Part shown: positions 45,201 to 55,361 of the stretch, one piece after another | Numbering within the stretch: the first letter of the stretch is position 1 | Layout: each line of letters opens with the position of its first letter | Source: Globisporangium splendens | Taxonomy: Eukaryota > Oomycota > Peronosporomycetes > Pythiales > Pythiaceae | Direction: 5' to 3' | Length of the DNA: 64,000 nt | Assembly (NCBI GenBank): GCA_006386115.1 | Contig: VFIW01000136.1 | Coordinates: 38,786 to 102,785 of the forward strand | Notes under the pieces: model-generated | Database searches by the model: none | What the model saw: the letters and a program-made list of their open reading frames with translations, nothing else | Told to the model about the DNA's origin: nothing | Made by a program: the position numbers and the translations under genes

Positions 45201-45716
45201 GTGTTCATATCACATGGCGAAAAGCATGCGAGCTTTGCGCAACGAATCTACGACCGACTCACGGAGAATGGGGTCGACTGTGTGTTGGACGGCGCACAAT
45301 CGTACGACGACATGGCGGATCGCATCTACGCCGCGAAAGAGGCGATTGCGAGATGCTCGACATTCATCGTCGTTCTCTCGAGCAAGACCGTGTCGAGTGA
45401 GACCTTGAAGGACCAACTGGCGTTCGCTGAAGACAAGGGAAAACCCATCCTGCCGATCATGCTCAACGACATGGAGATCGGACTGGACAAGCACTACACG
45501 TTGTCGCGTGGCGAGCTGTTCCATTTCACACCGGAGTTGGGGTTCACTGCGAGTTTCTCGAACCTGCTTGGGAGTGTGCAGCAGTATGTACCAATGGGAA
45601 ACAATGGCGAGGGCTTGTTACCTCCCCATTCTGGTCGGCCACTTTTGAAGAAAAGTACATCCTCGTTTTACGGCGTGTCGATTGATAGCGACTACGATGT
45701 CTCGGATATCCGATGA
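42225..45716 (+). CDS. Membrane-ankyrin-tandem TIR protein, paralogue 3
   Basis: Exons 42225-44583 and 44710-45716 give 1121 residues from MESRWLQPAV; a second ATG at 42315 is possible. The N-terminal half is the most divergent of the three, but keeps four membrane segments (near 126-145, 183-209, 234-260, 272-296) and the C-x7-C-x2-C loop (CTEGSEETCAAC, 171-182). Ankyrin repeats follow. TIR 1 has Glu829 in WCLKEL. TIR 2 starts FVFISHGEKHASFA and lacks the Glu (DQL). From about 43746 to the intron the DNA is essentially identical to paralogue 2. It lies beyond the MULE and a LINE2 copy but in the same orientation as the other two, suggesting a former tandem array. Confidence 0.9.
44584..44709 (+). 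other. Intron in TIR 1 of paralogue 3
   Basis: 126 nt, GTACGT to TACAG. The shortest of the three because of fewer TTTTGTC units. Confidence 0.85.
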
Positions 45717-46278
45717 GCTTGACAGTCCATGAAAACCTAGGCGGAAGGAACGTCTTTGAATGGACAATGGACCTTGTTTTACGTGACGAACAGTTGAAGT
45801 ATACATGACCCTCTTTTCCTAAGACCTTCGTTGAATTAAGTACGAGAATGAAATGGTAAAATTATCACTTAGTAGTGCAAGGAAGTAATGGTCTGCGAGA
45901 AAACAAAACTATTAGTGTGGTATCGTGAGACAAATTGATACTTAGGTCAACCACAGACTTTGTCACCTTCGTGAGAACTTTTCTTCCGCGCGCGGTTGGG
46001 GTCTTACTGCAGCGTAGGGCAGTCCATTATGAATGGTCAAGTGTGACCAAGTCGCACCCAGGTCTACTTGTTTTGCGCGCTTACTTCGTTCCAACTGCCT
46101 GTTCATCCAGCGCGCTAGTCGGATAGAACATGCGTGTTTACTACCTTTTCTGGGATGGCAGCAAGCCGTAAGGCGCTGCTACAGCAGCCTAAATTGGATT
46201 GATAACTTTACCTTACTGGTAAAATTCTGGTAGGCTACCAGTAATTTCTTTTCAGTATTCTACCAGTACTAATCTACA
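45717..46278. other. 3' flank of paralogue 3
   Basis: The first 230 bp align with the flank of paralogue 2. ACCAGTA repeats occur near 46230-46270. No gene seen. Confidence 0.5.
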
Positions 46279-46291
46279 TGTGTGCTGGAGT
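46279..46291 (+). repeat. Target-site duplication, left copy, of LINE2 copy c
   Basis: TGTGTGCTGGAGT, identical to 47783-47795. Confidence 0.75.
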
Positions 46292-46840
46292 GAGAGAGAG
46301 AGAAAAGCTCATTCTCCATTTTTCCCAGTCAAGCTCAAGCGGTCCAGTTCCAGCCTCAGCGGTCCAGTTTGGACCAGCCCATCCCAGGGAGAGAATCCCT
46401 CCTTCTTGGAGGCCCTGGGGTGGTGAGGAATGGAATGCACGATCACTATGAGCACGACTACCGACCCTATGTCGTGGTCAATCCGCCACGAAGCACAACT
46501 GCGACGCTCACCAGGACGCCGCACTATTACCCGCTGTCTGCGGCCACCACACCACGCAGCACAAGACCCCCGTAACAGAGCCCACCGGCTCTGTGACTCG
46601 AGACGTGATCGAAGCATCGAAGCACGACGATCACCAGTTCAAGTGAGGCTGACAAAGCACAGCCAAAACGTATACAACAACAAACAAAGCCATTTACAAA
46701 ATGGCACACGAAGAAACTACAAATGCCAGAAAAACTAGAAAATTACGAAAACCCGGACACAAGTGTGAGAATGCTTGTGTTACGGCAGGATATGATCGCT
46801 GAGAACCCACCAATTCTCTTCCCCGGGGAATCTTAAACTC

Positions 46841-46896
46841 TAAGTTCAATAGATTCTTTATCATCAGAGAGAGAGAAGACAATTCTATTGAACTTA
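46841..46896 (-). repeat. 13-bp inverted repeat around the LINE2 stop and 3'-UTR start
   Basis: Arms TAAGTTCAATAGA (46841-46853) and TCTATTGAACTTA (46884-46896) are perfect and separated by a GA/CT-rich loop. The arm next to the ORF is also present in copies a and b. It could form an RNA hairpin. Confidence 0.65.
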
Positions 46897-47782
46897 TGAT
46901 CCACATACAGTTGAAGAATCCCTGAGTCTCATTAATACTGCTGAGAGTGAGGTGTTTCTTAGTTTTGACGGTGTGGCACCGATATCATTGCCGAGTAGAG
47001 CTGCGACTTGGGACATAACAACTTGATCATTTCCCCGCGATTCGTCGGTGAGTATCTTCGCAGTCTTGGAGTTCATTGCCATGTTGGCGAGAAGATCGGC
47101 CATCTTGTTTTGTTCTCGTTTTGTGTGATTCCAGGAGGTCCATGCAAAGTTGGCGATGATTTGGTTTACCCGAACTGCTAGTGGCTGCAACTTGGTCTGG
47201 CGTATAGAAGAGAACCCGTTCTGGGCTGCGATAATCATTTGGCTGTCTCCGAAGACTTCCAACTTGACTTCATAGTGCTGTAGGTAGTGTGCACTGTATG
47301 TCAGGCCATCTTTCAGTGCGCTGTATTCGCACCAATTGCTCGTGACTTCCGGTCCCATGTACGCATAGCCGCATGCTTTGAGTTCCCATCGATTGCTGCA
47401 TTCGTTCAGGAGGATGAGTGCCCATCCACTGCCTCCTGGACCTGGGTTGCCGCATGCACTTCCATCGAAATACAAACGCGCCGTCGCCCATGCTTCCAGT
47501 TGGCGCGACAAGTCTTGTCTCTCCAGTACGCTGAGCAGTTGGCTCAGGCAAGTTGCATCGATCTTTTCTCCTTTGAGCGTTCTCATCCGATGAGCCACAG
47601 CCCGCACCTGCATCACGCACGCTGTCCACACTCGCTGGGTACTGTCTTCGATAGTGAGATGTTGCCGTTCATGCACTATTTCCACTCTCGTTCTCCACAG
47701 CAATACTGGGATGCTTGATGTGACGATAACCCAAAGTTTCTGTAGTGCTGTCGAGTGTTCCGGAGCAATGAACCCGAAGTCT
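46894..47782 (-). pseudogene. LINE2 ORF2 C-terminus with RNase H (copy c)
   Basis: Open from the 5' truncation point (FGFIAPEHSTALQK) to the stop at 46894. It includes LLWRTRVEIVHER, the RTLKGEKIDATC linker absent from the deleted junction of copy b, and RNase H with LYFDGSACGNPGPGGSG, CEYSALKDGL, VFGDSQMII and KMADLLANMAM. There is no start codon or RT domain, so it is a fragment although the frame is undamaged; in-frame reading continues by chance into the flank to 47844. Confidence 0.85.
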
Positions 47783-47795
47783 TGTGTGCTGGAGT
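47783..47795 (+). repeat. Target-site duplication, right copy, of LINE2 copy c
   Basis: TGTGTGCTGGAGT. Confidence 0.75.
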
Positions 47796-47840
47796 ATCCA
47801 CTGAAGGATTCGTGTAGGTTTTTGTACGTCACCTGTGTAG

Positions 47841-48937
47841 GCACATAAACGGTTCATGGCTCCATCCAGTGGGCACATTGACCTCCCACTCGACATCTAC
47901 TGTGCAGTCAAGAAAATTACCACCTTGAATTCCGAGCTTGCGCACACCTTGGGGCTCCTGCTCGACTTCACGAAAGCCTATGATACTCTGTGTCGGGATT
48001 TCCTCTTTATGGTTTTGATGCACTACGGGTTCCCAGCTGAATTCTGTGCCATGGTCATCACCCTCCACAGGGACACGACATGTCGGTTCTTGGTCAACGG
48101 TTTTCTATCGCGATCCATCAAGGTCACGTGCGGAATTAGGCAAGGGTGCCCGCTCGCACCACTGCTGTTTATCATCGCACTCGACATTCTGTATCGGGTT
48201 ATCGAGGCGGAGGAGGGTCTTGAAGGTGTTCCCATCGCAGCTGGAGGTCGCACCTGCACGACCAAAGTTTGGGGTTATGCAGACGACACAGCGGTGTATG
48301 TCAGGACAAGCGCTGATATCCCGCAGGTTGCAGCACTTTTGCAAGCTTATGGTGATGTCTCTGGGTTACGTGTAAATCTCGCTAAGTCGATCGGAGTTCC
48401 CATGACTGGAGTGGCACTCACAGAGTCAGATGCACTGCCCATTATTCCACTCCTCCCAGATGGCGACACGTGCCACTACTTAGGCATCCAAGTTGGCAAC
48501 GCTAACGTACATGAGGTCAACTGGAAGAATTGTGAACAAGCACTGCGTACGAGGCTGCACTTGGCCAGTGAAAAAACTCACACGGTCACACAGCGAGCGG
48601 AAATAGCGCGAGCGATCATCATTCCCAAAGTCCGGTTTGTGGCGAGGTACGTCTGGCCGACGACCGAGGTAGTGGTTAAGCTGCAAAAACTCACCAAGGA
48701 ATTTGTGTGGGGTTCCTCCACGAAGCATAGAAAACGAGCATGGATAGGTGAACTGCAAGCTGAGCTGCCATTGCACCGTGGAGGCCTCGGCGTGCCCAAC
48801 CTCACCGTCGAGATGCACACGCTCAGTGCCGCGGTAGTAGGCAGATGGGCCGCAAACGCTACGCCAACTCAGCAGCTGCTCGGAGACGTCATGCTTGACG
48901 CACATGCTGACACGCCAGTCTACGTGACCACGAAGGC
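47841..48937 (+). pseudogene. LINE C reverse transcriptase (N-terminal piece)
   Basis: RT palm and fingers: LDFTKAYDTL with the first catalytic Asp near 47966, GIRQGCPLAPLLF near 48132 and YADD at 48276-48287. These are followed by the thumb region (HYLGIQVG) and an RT-distal segment with FVWGSSTKHRKRAW and GGLGVPNL. A stop at 47838-47840 and the lack of an upstream domain show 5' loss. The frame is open from there to the gypsy B insertion at VTTK-A. This is the only RT catalytic core among the LINE pieces in the window. Confidence 0.88.
48933..48937 (+). repeat. Target-site duplication, left copy, of gypsy B
   Basis: AAGGC, identical to 55357-55361. Confidence 0.8.
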
Positions 48938-49376
48938 TGTAACGATTTGGGGTCTTCTTGAACGCTGATTGGCTGAAAGTCGGAAAGTCGGAACTGGATT
49001 GGTCGAAAGTCGGAAAGCGTTGGCGTGGACTCGGAGGAGGTGGTGGCGACTTGATGGCAAATTGGAAAGTGAATTGAATGGAGGACTTAGTTCGCTCGCA
49101 CTACATCTGAGCCTCCTTGCATGCATGCCTATCCTTTTCTTCAACTGATTCGACTTTTCTTCCTATCCAGGTGTTCGACCTGCAACTGTATTTTTATCTG
49201 ACTAGTTACCTCTAACTGTATACTTTTGACCTACATGAAAAGGAGAGCCTGACCTCGGACTCGAGGTCAGGCGCAGGTTACACATGCCTTGACGCTCCGC
49301 ACGCAAGGCACGTGCGCGGTCAGGCACATGCCGATCCTACGCGCGTGCCTGGCGTGCGAGGTCAGGCACACGTGAC
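48938..49376 (-). repeat. 3' LTR of element B
   Basis: 439 bp, TGTCACGTG to CGTTACA on the minus strand. It has an extra block of about 43 bp relative to the 5' LTR. A hairpin with 11-bp arms GCCTGACCTCG/CGAGGTCAGGC lies at 49247-49272. Confidence 0.9.
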
Positions 49377-52300
49377 ATTCCCCCAGACTTGACTTCGCGT
49401 TGGGAGTCTTGAAACTCTTGAAGGAGTCGATGCCAATGCGAAACATGGCGGATGTTCTTCTCGTACTCCCACGTACTCTCGTGCGCAGGATACCCAAGTC
49501 ACTTGACCAACCACATACTCTGGCGGTTGTGGACTTTTCGACGCAGTAAGGCTTCCACAACGTGCAGAGCTTCACCAGTCTCGTCGTCGAGGATGGCTGG
49601 GACTGCTTTCGGAATTGGCCTCGTGTAAAACTTGGTCGGATTCTCAACGTAGTGGCTGAGCAACTCCACATTGAACGCTGGGTGCAAACGCTTCATGTTT
49701 GGAGGCAATACCAATCGAGCCACATTCTTGTTCACCATGGCGTCGATCTTAAACGGTCCAACCTTCTTCGCTGCCAACTTTGCTTTTTGAAGTGAAGTGC
49801 TTCGGGCGACCGTCTTCAAAGGTAGGTTCTTCGTGTCCAACACGACGAGATTGCCAGCTTCAAATTCCACATCGCGACGCTTCCTGTCGTAGTATTTCTT
49901 CTGGCGCTCTTGAGCTTGCTTGAGGTTCTCTTGGGCAAGCTTGATGATTTGTTGGCGTTTCTCCGCAAAGTTCTTGGCAAACTCAGCGACATCTACTTGT
50001 TCGATAACTCCGCCCTCGACGCCAAACTCTTGGGCAATAAGATTGCGCACCTTTCTTCCCGTGTCGACCTCGAACGGTGTGAACTTGGTCGATTCATTCA
50101 CGAGAGTTGCATGAGCAAACTCGATCGTTCCAAGGTGGCTCACCCAATCGTCTCCATGGTATGACACCATGCATCGCAGCGCATCTTCCAACACGAGGTT
50201 CTGACGCTCGGTTTGTCCGTCTGCTTGCGCGCGATGAGACGTTGTCATGCTCAGCTTGATACCCATGAGCTTGGTCAGCGACTTCCAAAAGTCCGACGTG
50301 AACTTTGGATCGCGGTCACTGATGATGACCTTCGGCAAACCGTGGTGACGAACCACTGCCTCGAAGAATACCTTGGCGGTACCTTCGTCATCTGCTGTCG
50401 AGTGTGTTGGATGGTACTTCGGACGCTTCGACAACTTGTCCACCGTGACAAAGATTGCATCAAAACCTTCGGACACTGAAAGTCCAGTGATGGAATCCAT
50501 CGACACAACATCCCAGCATTCTTGGGGCGTCGGAATTGGCATCATCAAGCCGATCTTCTTCCGATTGTTCGACTTCCATCGTGCACAAGTCTGGCAACTG
50601 CCAACACACTCGTGAATGTCTTTTTCCAAGGCGGGCCAGTAATACCATTGAGCCGCCTTTAGCTATGTTCGACGAACTCCTGGATGAGCAGCCACAGGAG
50701 CACCGTGAAACTCTTGAATAATATCTGTGACCAACTTGCTCGAGTTTGGTACACACAATCGCAACACCGGGTGCTTCGTTCGCAAGAGCAAAAGACCGTT
50801 GCGCTTCTCGAACTTCTCGTTCCCTTCGCGACTCTGCCACACTTCGGCAAAACTTGGGTCGCGGGAATAGCTAGCTTGAAAGGCTTTCTTCGTCGCTTTG
50901 GACAAGTGAACACTTGCCCACTGCGTGTCGACAGTGTGGACTTGCTCTTGCCGCACTGCCACGGCGCGTCTCTCCCCCCGAAAGTCCACAGCGGAGAGAA
51001 AGACGGAGCAATCCGAATCTGGCAAGCGACGTAGAAATGCCGCGGACACCACAAGACGAGAAATAGACTGCGACCGAATATGACACGCATCATCGCAAGC
51101 GTGCACTTCGGGAGTCGAAACTACGGGCAACTCATCGGATTGCTTGACTTCTTCCGGTCCTGGTCGAGACAAGGCATCAGCCACCACATTGGTACTGCCT
51201 TTCGCGTGGTGCAGGACAAAATCAAACTGGGAGAAGAACGTCAGCATCCGCGCAAGCTTGGGAGTCACCTTCGGATGATGTAGCATCCACCGACAAGCCG
51301 AATTGTCCGTAAACACATCGAACTGACGACCATGAAGGTAGTGTCGCCACTTTGACAACGCAAACTTGATTGCAAGCAGCTCTTTCTCATGAGCAGGCCA
51401 CTTTTCCTCATACTGCCCAAACTTCTTTGAATAGAAGGCAATGGGAGCGTCAAACCCGTCGATCTTCTGAGACAAGACACCGCCCATGCAGTAGCCCGAG
51501 GCATCCGTTGTTACCGCGAACCGACGGTCAAAGTCAGGTAAACGCAACGTCGGAGCCTGTTGCAGTGCCAACTTCAAGGCACGAAAGGCGTGATCATGTT
51601 CGGATGACCATGTCCACTTTGCGTCCTTCTTGATCAGCCTATGCAGCGGCAACGCAATCCGCGCAAAGCCGCAAATAAACCGACGATAGTATCCGGCGAG
51701 ACCGAGAAAACTCAACAATGTCTTCTGCGTCGTCGGAGTCGGATACTTCTCGATCGCGGTTGTCTTCTTTGCGTCGACTTGGATCCCTTCAGCCGTGACT
51801 GTGTGACCCAGGAACTGGACACTGGACTTGCCGAACTCGCACTTGGACAGGCGAGCGTACAACTTCTCATGACGGAGGACTTCACAGACCATCGCCAGAT
51901 GTTGCGCATGATCTTTCGTCGAGCGGGAGAAGATACAGATGTCGTCGAGATACACGACAACAAACTTGAATTTACCAAAGAGTACTCGCATAAGGCGAGA
52001 CCATACTCCCGGCATATCCGCTAATCCCATCGGAGCGACACACCATTGGTACGTTTCCTTTTGCGACCTAAAAGCCGTGTAAGGACGACTGTCAGGCTTC
52101 ATGCGCATCTGGTGATAACCTTGCGCGAGGTCGATCACCGTGAATACCGTCGCACCGAGCATCTGATCAAAGAGTTCCTCTATGTGTGGTAGAGGAATCT
52201 TAGGGATCTTCGTCTGGCTGCTGACATACCGATAGTCGATGACCCAACGTATCGGCACCTTTGTGTTGCCACTGCGCAGCCATTCAGCGCGCTTCACAGC

Positions 52301-54012
52301 CATACCCGTCGCGGAATCCTTTTTCGGAACACCGAAGATATTGGAGATCCATGGGGAGTTCGATACTTCAATCCATCCCTTCTTCACATTGTCGCGAACG
52401 AACTCTTCCAACGCGTCTTGCTCTGTCTTGGACAGACGAAACGGCGGACGCGAACTTGGCACTGCATCCGGCTTAGGCTGGAGCTCAAAGTTCACAGCAC
52501 GCTCTGGCGGTAAGCCATCCGGCAATTTCTCTGGGAAGCAGTCCGCGAACCGATCGATGACAGGTTTCAACTCTGGCGGGACAGCAGGCGAAGTATTGTC
52601 AACTGCAGACACCTTCACGACGAACAACTCTTCATACTCTGCATTCTTGAGCTTAGAGCAGATTTCACTGCCACTGCGCTCACACACCGATGTGTCTTTT
52701 GGCAATTGAATCGTCTGCATTCTCCAATCAATGATCGGGTTGTGCTCGACGAACCATGGCTGACCGAAGATGACATCGTGGCTGTTGGGTAGATCCCACT
52801 CCGTGAACTGCATTGCCTCAAACTTCTTGTCTTGTACTTGGCACGATGCTTCTACCTCATTTACTTGCTTCTTGGTTCGTCTGCCGTCGAATCCTTGCGC
52901 TTCGATCACTGCTGTATTCAGCACTTTCTTCACCAACCCACGCTGGATCAGGTTGGTCGAGGCGCCGCTGTCAATTAAAATGCGCACATCATTACCATCT
53001 ACGCGACCGTCCACAACAAACAAGTTGCTTTTACGTGTAATTTCCACTGCGTTTAGCTCCGCATTGTCAAACACAATGGGATAATCAACTTCATCCATTG
53101 TCGCCAGGTTGTGCTCAACCATTGGACTTGATCGACGAGCTCGCTGTGTCGGACGCTGATATCTTGAGTTGCGCATCGTCTGTGGCGTACTCACTTGTCT
53201 CTGCTGGCGCGGTGCACGACACTCTGACGCTCGATGTCCAGGTCGATTGCAATTGAAGCAAAGGCGCTGACGCAAACACTCTTCACGACCCAAGACTCGG
53301 ACATTGTCCACTTCCATTGGACTTGCACCATTCAGTCGGTATTGGCGATTGTCGAAACGCCTGTACCTAGGTTCTGAGCGGGACCGACCTCCATCCGCAG
53401 AGCGACGGTGCGAACGGTCATAATCCAGCGCTAGAGTGATGGCTTCCGACAACGTGGAACATCGGCGATAACGCACCTCCGTTCGGATCGCTGGAGCTAA
53501 TCCTCGCACAAAGTACATGATCTTGTCGAGCTCACTCATCTCTTGAACTTGTGTGATAACATGCCTAAAACGACTGACGTAGTCGTCGAGGCCACGGCAC
53601 TGACCCTGGGATAGCTCACCCAACTGGTCGCGCAAGCGCTCTTGTAGATCGGCGGGAACAAATTCGTTTCCTAGTTCCAGGAAGAATTGATCAACCGTCT
53701 CGATCTCTGTCTTCTTCACAATGAACCACTGGGCAGCTCCTTGCCGCAGGGTTCCTCCCAACATCGCCAAAAGGCGTGGTTGAAGACTAGCATCCTGTCT
53801 GTCAATGTTCCTCGCCTTTAAATAGTCTCGACTTGCTCTTTATACAATTGGAACGATTCTTGTAACGCTCCACTATAAACCGGTAATTTACATCCCTCTA
53901 ACTTAATCTCTGACTCCCGTTTCACTTGCTGGAACTCTCGGATCATCTCTGCTTGCTGGTTTAGCACTGCCAGCATACTCTGCAACAACTGGGCATTCGC
54001 TGGTTCGCTCAT
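49337..54012 (-). pseudogene. gag-pol: gag-pol of element B (one frameshift, two stops)
   Basis: Gag starts at the ATG at 54012 (MSEPANAQLL); a frameshift near 53825 moves it to the frame that stays open to 50663. The CCHC knuckle CFNCNRPGHRASEC is near 53219-53264. Protease DSGA is at 52961-52972. RT has YLDD at 51942-51953, and RNase H has TTDASGYCMGG and FTDNSACRW. A TAG at 50663-50665 lies in the integrase zinc finger. The integrase core follows, with VSMDSITG, ISDRDPKF and ADGQTERQN. The chromodomain HVVEALLRRK...WLVK is interrupted by a TGA (49499-49501) in place of the Trp codon, then LGYPAHESTWEYEKN. Gag and pol share one frame, unlike element A. The last 13 codons lie inside the 3' LTR. 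Confidence 0.92.
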
Positions 54013-54201
54013 ATTGGTAATTTTCTTGACTTGACTTCACACTTGGTATTTTACGTAACCGGTTTCACTTGACTTGGCAGGCAGGGACGGGAGTCGAGAT
54101 TCTATCTTATGGGATCTTAAAAACCAGTATAATACGAAGCTATACTTTTATTTTTTTACTATTTTTTTGTTTTGTTTCTTTTATTTTTTAATTGTGAATT
54201 T
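54013..54201 (-). other. Leader between the accessory ORF and gag of element B
   Basis: AT-rich, with long T tracts near 54147-54195; non-coding. Confidence 0.5.
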
Positions 54202-54552
54202 TTAGTCGAACTTAGGCGGAGGAACTTGACCTGGACGCAGCTTGGCCTTCCCAGTAGCTGTACTCGATGCCGGTGGGTCTCGTAGCGCGCGGCGAAAACA
54301 CTCGTCAACACCGTCGGATGCGTCGATGATTCCTTGAGCGATCCGGATTAGAGCCTTCTTTGCGCGTTTCTTCTTCAGCTTGTCTGGGCACTTGTCCACG
54401 TGCTTCTCTAGCACTTCACAGATCCGGAAAGCCTTCGTCAGACAGTTCACGAGGTCTTGACGGGCTTTATCAGCTTCTGCAGGTTTCGGCACGCCTAAGT
54501 ACGTAAAGCTGCCTTGAATCGGGACCTGCTTGACGCGCGGCTTCTTGGGCAT
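54202..54552 (-). CDS. Accessory leader ORF of element B, small basic protein
   Basis: An ATG-started frame of 116 residues between the primer-binding site and gag. It begins MPKKPRVKQVP, close to a classical monopartite nuclear localisation signal. Next come a helical domain with CLTKAFRICEVLEKHVDKC and a Lys-rich stretch DKLKKKRAKKALIR, and it ends in a Pro/Lys tail. There are no stops or frameshifts although gag-pol nearby has three lesions. No family is recognised. It could be a nuclear-import or nucleic-acid-binding accessory protein translated ahead of gag, or a captured host exon. Element A has no counterpart. Confidence 0.5.
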   Translation of the reverse strand: MPKKPRVKQVPIQGSFTYLGVPKPAEADKARQDLVNCLTKAFRICEVLEKHVDKCPDKLKKKRAKKALIRIAQGIIDASDGVDECFRRALRDPPASSTATGKAKLRPGQVPPPKFD

Positions 54553-54948
54553 CGAGTTGGGGAGGTTATCAACTCTGGGAGTTCACAATCAATGTCTTGA
54601 TCCTCAAATGAGGGCTTCACCAAGGCACGCCTGACGATGACACCACGGAATAACACCCTAAAGAACACAGACAGTTAGGGCAAACCCGAGACACCGTGCC
54701 ACTATTCGAGAAACCGAGGTAGACCAGAACACAGAATTACGCACAAAAGCACGACTGGCTCAACACTACAGGAGTTACTGCCACAGAACACCAAAGGGTC
54801 AACGCACCGACAATGATTCCGGGATTTATGTCACTAAAGCAACACCCGCTCAGAAAGCGGCTCGAATAACAACCTCGGAGGTGCCTGGCTTGGACGACGA
54901 CGGCGACTTGAACGCTTCGAAACGGTCACACTCCCCCCTGACGCAAAG
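54553..54948 (-). other. Leader of element B between PBS and accessory ORF
   Basis: No further ORF seen; presumably the untranslated leader with packaging signals. Confidence 0.4.
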
Positions 54949-54956
54949 TGCTACCA
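54949..54956 (-). other. Primer-binding site of element B
   Basis: TGGTAGCA on the minus strand, 2 nt inside the 5' LTR. It complements the TGCTACCA 3' end typical of initiator tRNA-Met. The same octamer serves element A2 (57312-57319). Confidence 0.55.
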
Positions 54957-54958
54957 GA

Positions 54959-55356
54959 TGTAACGATTTGGGGTCTTCTTGAACGCTGATTGGCTGAAAG
55001 TCGGAAAGTCGGAACTTGATTGGTCGGAAGTCGGAAAGCGTTGGCGTGGACTCGGAGGAGGAGGTGGCGACTTGATGGCAAATTGGAAAGTGAATTGAAC
55101 GGAGGACTTAGTTCGCTCGCACTACGTCTAAGCCTCCTTGCATGCACGCCTATCCTTTTCTTCGACTGATTCGACTTTTCTTCCTATCCAGGTGTTCGAC
55201 CTGCAACTGTATTTTTATCTGACTAGTTACCTCTAACTGTATACTTTTGACCTACATGAAAAGGAGAGCCTGACCTCGGACTCGAGGTCAGACGCACGTT
55301 ACACGTGCCTTGACGCCCCGCACGCAAGGCACGTGCGCGGTCAGGCACACGTGATA
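54959..55356 (-). repeat. 5' LTR of element B
   Basis: 398 bp; same ends as 48938-49376 except that the outer dinucleotide reads TA instead of TG. Confidence 0.9.
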
Positions 55357-55361
55357 AAGGC
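55357..55361 (+). repeat. Target-site duplication, right copy, of gypsy B
   Basis: AAGGC; LINE C coding resumes in phase. Confidence 0.8.

Larger units (their letters stand above)
46292..47782 (-). mobile_element. LINE2 copy c (inverted, 5'-truncated)
   Basis: The minus strand reads from the zinc-region/RNase H linker through RNase H, stop and a roughly 600-nt 3' UTR ending in GGAGAATGAGC and a CT run. It is flanked by 13-bp target duplications. The UTR contains the segment found alone at 16671-17208. Confidence 0.85.
48938..55356 (-). mobile_element. Ty3/gypsy chromovirus element B (decayed)
   Basis: The minus strand reads 5' LTR (55356-54959), PBS, leader ORF, gag-pol in one frame, chromodomain, polypurine tract GTCTGGGGGAA just before 49376, and 3' LTR (49376-48938). 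A perfect 5-bp target duplication AAGGC shows an insertion into LINE C. One frameshift and two stops in gag-pol make it inactive. Confidence 0.93.
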
